Shown piece by piece: positions 56,602 through 64,000 of a stretch of DNA of 64,000 nucleotides. The stretch is taken from contig NC_052619.1 of assembly GCF_016545825.1 (NCBI RefSeq), positions 37,725,682-37,789,681 on the forward strand. The letters are read 5' to 3'. The notes beneath the pieces were generated by a model. That model saw only the letters and a program-made list of their open reading frames with translations. It searched no databases and was not told where the DNA came from. The stretch comes from Eucalyptus grandis. Lineage: Eukaryota > Streptophyta > Magnoliopsida > Myrtales > Myrtaceae. A program made the translations under genes and the position numbers. The number at the start of each line of letters is the position of its first letter. Position 1 is the stretch's first letter.

Positions 56602-58150
56602 CTATCGTTTTGAAGTATGTTGTCATAAACAAAAGAACGAATCAATCACTCAAAATATTTAATGCGTCATACGATAAATAATTAAAAATTTGACTATTGG
56701 ATTCACTAAACAAAATTAAAATTGAGTAGTTAAATTACACAAATTACAACATAATGACACATTCTAAAGTCATAATTAAACCAAATGTGTACTAAGTCCT
56801 AGTTAAAAAAGAAGAAGAAATATACAATTCATTAACAAAAAATTAGCTTTTTTTGGTTGAATAATTAGTTAGCTATCCACCACATAAATCTTTTTGAAAA
56901 GGGGTACACAAATTTGGTTTTGAATGGAGAAAGCAAATGAAGAAAACCAAAAAAGAAGAAAAGAAATAAAGCAATAATCTTAAATCAAGAGTAGGCCCCA
57001 TATTTAACCTTAAAAATGTTGTTTGAGAGGAGTATAGGTAGTTTCATTTTTAGTAAAATTGAAATAAAAGAAAAGAAGGAAAAAAAAAAAAAATAATCTT
57101 AAGTCAAGAGTGGGCCTGATCAATTCTACTTGAAAGGAAGTGTCAAGGCCTAAAAATGGGTGGAAATAGGTCGAGCTTTTGAAAAACATTTTTCTAAAAA
57201 TAATTGCTTGTATTCCTTACAGAGATGAATGAGTGAAAAATATTTTCATCGTCCATGAAAATATTTGACATAAGTTGTTATCAATAATACAAATATTTTT
57301 CATTAGCTAATTATTTTACAGGATACAAGCAATTTTTAAGAAATTTTTTTCCAAGAGCAATTTTACTCTCTCAAGCATTCTCAAGAAAGCCATGGACGTG
57401 TGTTCGGTACTTATCCAAATTGAGTAGGAGTGGGGACTATCGTACTCGTTAGGGAATTCATTGCGTGGCCCAATATCTTCAAAGTTCCCACATGAGTCTA
57501 AAGAAAAGGTATGCGACGAACACAAAATAGGTTTTTCCTCTAAATTTGTAAATCGAGATATGTATCATGAATTAAACATTTGAATGTATGAATCGAAAAT
57601 CAAACCGATGAACATAGAAAATAACAGTATAATATGTCCTGCTAGTAAGATTTATCTCTGTGAACTGGAAATCCTAATTTTCCAATCCATTTGATAATTC
57701 CTATGCGTAAGAAGATGTAATGTCCCATCGTTCTACTAACATAAAGATTACATTCGAGTGTAAGCCACAGATATTTAAATTTCATTTCATTTATCATTGT
57801 ATCGTGAAGTGCAAAGTTTGCTTCCAACTACTTTATAACTATCAAAATTCAGCATATGGAATATAAGGGTTATCAATTGAGTCGAACTAAGACGGAATGA
57901 ATATATGGTCCGTAATTTTAGTAAGGGCAGAAGTTCAAACGATCTCTTGGTAAATTTTGGAGATGAAAGTGTCAGTGGATCAATTTTGTAGATATCTCGA
58001 ATCCATTCTAAAAAGATACAGGAAAATTAGATGGAGATCTTACCCAAAGAGTACCTGCGGTAGGGATGAAGTAGACAAGTGCATCTATGATTTTGTACGA
58101 CCATCAAATAGTATTCAAACTTAAGAGAAAATTTTACAGGATGGCTATTA
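56602..58150. other. AT-rich intergenic DNA, no gene seen
   Basis: Two stretches repeat each other in part: 57060-57130 (aagtcaagagtgggcc) and 56940-57005 (aatcaagagtaggcccc), each with an A-rich run. No domain is recognised in any frame. Confidence 0.35.
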
Positions 58151-58445
58151 GTGAAAAACGCAAGTGTTACTCTAATTGGGAATAAAGTGAGAGAAGGTCG
58201 TCCAAGATGATTTGGCCTTGTTCAACAAAGGCCTTCTGACGTCCTAGTGACTGGTGAGGCGATATGTGAACAAGGATTTGAGGCATTGGTTAAAAGGAGT
58301 AGAGGAAGGGTAGGAAGACGCGAAGTGAGATGATAAGGAAGAACATGAAACTTCTAGAGCTCAAACGGAATCTAACAAAATATCGAGTGCAATGACGTAA
58401 TATGAGGCATTCAATCGACCCCACTTAGTGAAATAAGGCTAGTTG
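58150..58445 (+). mobile_element. 3' end of an RTE-type LINE
   Basis: The plus strand carries relics of the C-terminus of a LINE reverse transcriptase: GRPR-stop-FGLVQQRPSDVLVTG, then KRSRGRVGRREVR and an ATGAAACTTCTAGAGC segment. The 3' end is the typical plant RTE tail, tcgaccccacttagtgaaataaggct. Stops and shifts show it is dead; the 5' part is absent. Confidence 0.6.
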
Positions 58446-60542
58446 CCATTATGGATGTTTCAAAATATGACATATACGGTAAACTACGATAAATGGCATG
58501 CAATTTGATAGATAAACATACATCAGATTGAATGGCTTCAATTGATAATTAACATATTGAATCAGACATTCATTAGCGAATCATGGATTTGCATCTATGG
58601 CATTCCTTAGACTTCGAATTGAACCGAGCCGTACAATGCGATTTGACAATCAATCCAGCAAGTATGTCTTATCCCATAAAAGGGTTCATCCTTCGCTACG
58701 AAAGAAACAATATGTCACTTCAAGATTGGGAGCAGAATTGACTCAGAGTTTGGTTCAAATCTCTTCATCCTTTGGTTTTCAGTCAATTATAGGATGTTCA
58801 ACTACCTTCGTAAAACTGTTTTGACGAGTCCAGAAGCAATAAGGATCGAGTTGGACACAATGAACGACTCGCTTATTCTCCTCCATCAAATTCAGTAGAT
58901 GTTGCCATGCATTATACATATGATCATTTTAGTCAATTTTCGCAGAAATTGCTGATGTGGCAGCGTGCTCATAGGATGGCCAGCAATGATTAGACTGCCA
59001 CATCAACAATCTTCAGTAGAAATTGACTGAAAAGAATATATTGGAAATTTGTATAAAGAGTTAGGACTAAATTGAAAAATGGAAAAGAACCAAATCGATA
59101 TCCTTACAATACATATAGAGCTGATTGGGTAATTTTCCCCATCCTTAAAGATCGCGCAAGAAAGTAGACAGTCAAGACACATGAAAACTGGTTCAGACAC
59201 CCCATGACTGACAAAAATGAAAATCACAAAATTCCCCCGTTTTGATACTATCCTAATTAATTAGGTGCTATATATGGAGGAGAGTGGTCGTACATATATC
59301 ACCGTCAGAGCTTCCTTCATATAAGAATATTGTTCTTGTCCATCACTTCCAAATTCAACGTCTGGCACTGGAAAGGGATATTTCAGTGTTGTGGTCAAAT
59401 GTTATCTTGGATTATTCTTTGGCATATCGTAGGCTAAGCCCACAATATCGAGTCGGCTAAAAGCAGGTCGTTCACGTCGAGCATAGGCGATTGACGAGAT
59501 CTTGATGTTCTAGCGATACCGCCCAAAGGAGCCTGATTTAATCCTTGGTTCTCTGAACTACCATTTCAAGAATGGTAGTTTGGAAATTCTGTGAGTGCAT
59601 GTCATCGTCGATCAGGAAGACCTTTCATCCACTTGACCATTTTTCCTTAGAATTTTCCATTTTGACTGCTGACAGAAACAACAACAATTTCGGGGAGAAA
59701 AATTTGTGACAGCAACTGTTGTGTTCTTTTCCTTTTTTTGGGTCCTCTGGAGAATTTAATATGCAAATTTCAATAAACTAGTTCTAATTTGGAAAATTCA
59801 TCTCCTTTCTCCTCCTTTGCTTCATCCTAAATTTTCAGTTTATATTTTGGAGATGTCTTTAAACGTCCCCATAATTTGTTTATTTCTCAATTATGTTTGT
59901 TCTATTCTTTATGCTTTGTCCTATATATGTATTATCTCCAATAAAATTAACAGCTCGGTTTACAATGCTAGAGTCAGAAATTGAAATGGGCAATCCCTTC
60001 ATTCGAGTTTTGTAAATGGGGCAATCCCTTTATTCGAGTTTTGTGGACCAAAATTTATTGTTCACATGCTTTGCTATGGAATAATTACGTTAGCCTAAAC
60101 TTATTGTATGGAAACCAATTAAGTTTTAAACCTGTTAATTGAATCGATGCAATCTTAAATATTTGAGAGAGAATGCAATCAACTCCTCGTGGCCAAGTCT
60201 TACATAATATCTTTGATGTGGCAATCCAGTCATTGCCGATCATTTTACTGTTGGAAGAAAGTCGATGGAAGAAACGACTAACCTCTTTGATGTGCAATGA
60301 ACAATTTACCCCGGAATGAATGTTGAATTACGGATGAACAATGAACAATATGACTTCACGATGGTTTGAATGCAATCACAAGGAAAACATCTAATTTCCA
60401 CAGCGTTATGCTGATTGTCTTCATAAAGGAGTGATGGAATTTTTATTTTTATTTTCCTTTTGATGGAAAGAGGGGAAGAAGAGAGAACAGTTTCTTTCAA
60501 AATGTTTTTTTTCTACAAACCAACCCAGTGGTTATCTTTTGA

Positions 60543-60584
<42 letters not shown>

Positions 60585-61850
60585 CTCTCTCATACCATTT
60601 CAAAAGGTGTCTCTTCACCATAACATATCAAGACGAAACAGTCTGTCTTAATTGCACCCCATCATGGATGTACTAATAGAGTACATCTCTCCCACTCAAA
60701 TATGATGGGCTCGATAGTGCTCTGTCAAGAACATAACGCATTCAACATTCATCAATTTTAGAAACAATTCATACTGACAAGAAAGCCATGAGACCGGTGA
60801 ATACACCTGTACTTGGGAGCTCAAATTATGCACCTATTAGGGATGATATAATGGCTACAACACTAAAAATAAATAAACAATTGATGTCTCACAATACCTA
60901 GACATATTTTGCTACATTAATCCAAGCATACATATCCCTTAAAGGCTATACTTGACTATTCTCATAACACTATGTATTTACAATTTAGCCAAAACCACAT
61001 AAGACGATTTTATTGGTTGACTAGTAAATATATGTGATAGATGTAAAACAATAATAGTCTTCTTTCACACTCATATATTTCTCCATTTTTGAACAACTGC
61101 TTCCTAGACATGTCTCATAAAGCCATATTTATTCAAGACCGCCGGTAACATGCAAAAGTAGCAACATTGATTTTTCACTTCAAGAACATTGTCAGAAGTA
61201 ACATAGGGCACGCAATGAGGTAAATTATAAATTATCTCAAGGGCTCACATGAGTAAATATGGATAATTTCACTCACATTCCCTTGTCGGTCATACAATGC
61301 ACATGCAGTTGAATTTCATGCTATAGTGGATTTCTCTTTATATAAGAGTGTATGTCATTTATTAGATATTTATTAGATAAATCTACTATATTGATCTTGG
61401 CCTAAACATAGTTACGTGCTTCTCACGTACTCAAGTTTAGCTCAATTGCTATATTGGTTTGCTTTCTACAACGCCCAATTAAGTACTTGCATTTGGCATC
61501 TTTTAGGCATACATGATTGTGGAAATATCATGTTCGGTCTTATTATATACAAATCACAGACCTAATCCTGATTCCAATCAATGCGACATATTATTTTATA
61601 TACTAAATTTATTTTTTAGCAATTATTTGTACATAACATCTCATCTCAACGTGCTAACTATAGCACTTGAGGTGATTGTTTGTGTGAGTAAGCCAATCAT
61701 TACTTGCTGACATACTTTTCAACAATATATGTGTGTTGGTGTTGGTCGCATAATGGATTTGTACTTATTGATAAAGCATCAAGTCACTAAAACAAACAAG
61801 TACAATACATATGTTCACATATATCTAAACCAATGATCTTCGACAATATC
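58446..61850. other. Intergenic DNA, no gene supported
   Basis: An open frame at 58597-58824 has no recognisable domain. A TA microsatellite of about 38 bases lies at 60545-60582. A nearly perfect tandem repeat, gggcaatcccttcattcgagttttgt / gggcaatccctttattcgagttttgt, lies at about 59989-60044. The rest is AT-rich with no assignable content. Confidence 0.4.
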
Positions 61851-61857
61851 ACATATC

Positions 61858-62770
61858 ACATTCTATGTAGCCCTTGAGACATCCTGTGGGTAAAGAATAC
61901 GTCCCTAGGAACAGCCTTAGTAAATGGATCAGTAACCATTCTATTAGTTGAAATGTATTGAAGGATCAATTCTTTTTGCGCTATTATGTCTCTGATGAAG
62001 TTGTTCTTTATGTCAATGTGCTTCATCCTTCCATGATATTTGGGATCTTTCATATAGGTAATGGCTGTCTGACTATCATAATAAATTATCATTGGTCTTG
62101 GAATCTTGGTGACGATGGCTAATTTTTTCAAGCAACGTTTTAGCCATACTACTTCTTGCACTACAACAGAGCATAAAATAAATTCTGCTTCCATTGTAGA
62201 TAAGGCCATTCATGTCTATTTCTTGCTATTCCAAAAGATTGCACCTTCATTGAGCAAGAACACATATCCAAAAGTTGATTTATGCTCATCTAATCTCCTC
62301 CCCAATCAGCATTTGATTAGCCTAATAGGCGTAAATTATTCCCTTGGTAACAAAGTTAATATTCCCTTGCTTTTTAGTGTGTTTGACCATGATTTGATTG
62401 ATATCAGCTTACTAGCCCCACGGCATAACATATGTCGGGTCGAGTATACATTATAGCACACATCAAGCTTTCGACTGCACTAACGTAAGGAACAATTTCC
62501 ATTTCTTTATTTTATTCTGGAGTCTTAGGACACATCTTAGTACTTAGGTCTTCACCTTACATGACATGGGTATCAATAAGATTACAATACTATATATGGA
62601 AATGCTCAAGAACTTTCATTATATATAACTTTTTTGATAAAGTAATGAGTTTTCTTAATTGATCTCTTTCGATCTAAACTCTTAATAAATAAGCAGCTTC
62701 TCCTATGTCATTTATTTCAAAATTGGAGGACAACCATTCTTTTATGGTGATAACCAAAACTGTGACATCT
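61858..62770 (-). pseudogene. Copia RT end and RNase H remnant (fragment F)
   Basis: On the minus strand, 62760-62680 reads IKEWLSSNFEINDIGEAAYLL, the conserved end of copia RT. A heavily broken stretch follows, and then RNase H at 62209-61858 with ALSTMEAEFILCS, VVWLKRCLKKL, YYDSQTAITYMKDPKYHGR and TKAVPRD. The lineage differs from elements A and C, judging by KHIDIKNNFIRD followed by IAQKE. No LTR could be assigned. Confidence 0.75.
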
Positions 62771-64000
62771 TGAAATTTCAGCCTTTGAATTTTGCTTAAG
62801 CTTGTGCTTGTTGATGGAAGAGAAATCGAGATAGGTGGATCGCTCGATGGACTTTCCATGTGGGCTAGGTTTGTGATGGCCTAGTGGGCCTATTTTTTTG
62901 GGTTGAGTTCGGGCTAGAGAGAGAACGGTGGACCATGAGTAAGGCCCATGGGCTGGACGTGTGCGGAAGGGCTGGTTAAAGAGGATAAATGCCAAGAATC
63001 TTTTTTTGGCCATTGTTCATCTTGCGCAAATTTGAGTGATTTCAAATTTTCAATGGTGTTTTCTTGTGACTTAATTTGTGACATTGTGATGCATGTGAAA
63101 TTAATTTTGGACGTAAGGTCCTTAGGTATTAGAAAGTGCGACTTGAAGGTGCATGTGCCATCCTACTAATCCTTGGTTACATTTATAATGGATGATCTTG
63201 GAATAAAGTTGTTTAGATTTGTACCTAGTATTAGAGGTGGCCGAAATCTTTGGATTAGGAAGAGGATTAGCTTTATTTCATTTAGACTAAACTTTGTTAG
63301 GGCAGATAAGTCAAGGGGAAAAGGACAAAACCAAGGATCTTCTGCATTTGGCTTTAGCTTCCCCATGCAAATTTCAACTCTACCCTCTTCCCCCCTAGCC
63401 AAAAACCCAAACCCCTAAGCCTCATGATGGCCCCAAAAACTTCACCAGCCAATCTCCTCCTATACATGGCTATAGCAAGGGAAATTTCCCAAGAAAGCAA
63501 TCATTTTCCCCCAACTTCTGCTTCTATTTCTCCTTTCTCATTTGTTCTTCTCCTACTTTCTTCCCCTCACGCACCAGACACTTCCCTCTCTCATTTCCAT
63601 CTTGTTTTCTTGCTGTTCTTCAAAGGACAAGCGATCAAAGAAGCAACCAGCCTTCAAGAGAGCCCAAGAAAGGAGATTTTGAGTCCTAAACTAGGTAAGG
63701 GAATAAGTTAGGTACTAAACTTTGATATCCTCTCGACGCTTGAGGGTGGTTTAGCTCGATCTAGTGGATTTTGGGTTGTAGGAGCTAGATCTTTAAATAA
63801 CTTTAGCTTGCATGTATGCTGTGATATGTGGGAAGTCTTGCATGTGAGTTTCTTGAAGGTTTGTGGTTACTAAGCTTGCAAGAGACGTGCTCAAAGGGGC
63901 TGGGTTTGGACTTTTCTCTAGATCTGTTTACTGGACACTCAATGTTTGTTATTTTCGTAGGTTGAAACATGCTACGATTTTGAGATTACTTTCTTCTTGA
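62771..64000. other. Unassigned right-hand end of the window
   Basis: The first part (62860-62960) has gggcc-rich words (gcccatgggctggacg) like those in the G+C-richer end of D1 and D2. A plus-strand open frame (63424-63711) ends in a possible exon border (ctaaactag|gtaaggg, 63695), followed by T-rich and mixed sequence. This could be the leader and first intron of a gene running off the window, or an old LTR. I could not decide. Confidence 0.3.

Overview
This window is nuclear DNA from a flowering plant. The genes have introns, the intergenic DNA is AT-rich, and it is packed with nested plant retrotransposons, MITE-like foldback elements, a possible S-protein homologue remnant and plant RTE-type LINE debris. 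Several long-TIR repeats look like ones I associate with woody eudicots, possibly Myrtaceae. That species guess is weak and rests on memory only.

Two host genes are well supported, both on the minus strand. The first (CDS 5884 to 3012) is a ubiquitin-specific protease of the Arabidopsis UBP1/UBP2 (animal USP16/USP45) type. It carries a ZnF-UBP domain and most of the USP domain. Its last exon, with the catalytic His box, is not in the window, so positions 1-3011 are read as intron. The second (exons 27720-27453, 27172-27051, 24962-24792) encodes a conserved, very basic 186-residue protein with a coiled, charged C-terminus, probably organelle-targeted. The most striking observation is that these unrelated genes share a homologous 5' leader: core promoter, GA-rich 5' UTR exon and a ~330-bp 5' UTR intron with the same donor site (about 5.94-6.65 kb and 27.77-28.46 kb).

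The rest is mobile DNA. From left to right: a modular AT-rich duplicated repeat (7.0-8.6 kb); a decayed Ty1/copia element A (9935-15633) inserted in a foldback element with a GC-rich core; a truncated S-protein-homologue gene next to another long-TIR element (17-17.85 kb); a foldback MITE and a solo LTR of the A family (19.6-20.7 kb); a GC-rich-core MITE-like element (21.5-22.5 kb); a 5S-rRNA-derived repeat pair split by a 1098-bp hAT MITE with a perfect 8-bp TSD (31982-33079); and a copia fragment B (33.9-36.25 kb).

A large Sirevirus-like copia element C follows (36251-52726), with two 933-bp LTRs, gag, pol and an extra 3' ORF. Two non-coding ~3.4-kb LTR-like elements of one family (D1 36399-39774, D2 41999-45433) sit inside C, one in its 3' LTR and one in its 3' ORF, each with a perfect 5-bp TSD. 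Further right are another copia LTR (E), a small foldback MITE, a Mutator-like element with a perfect 9-bp TSD (54960-56592), the 3' end of an RTE LINE (~58.15-58.45 kb) and a copia RT/RNase H remnant (61.86-62.77 kb).

All transposon coding regions contain stops or frameshifts, so none looks autonomous. I could not confirm any tRNA gene, rRNA gene or CRISPR array.
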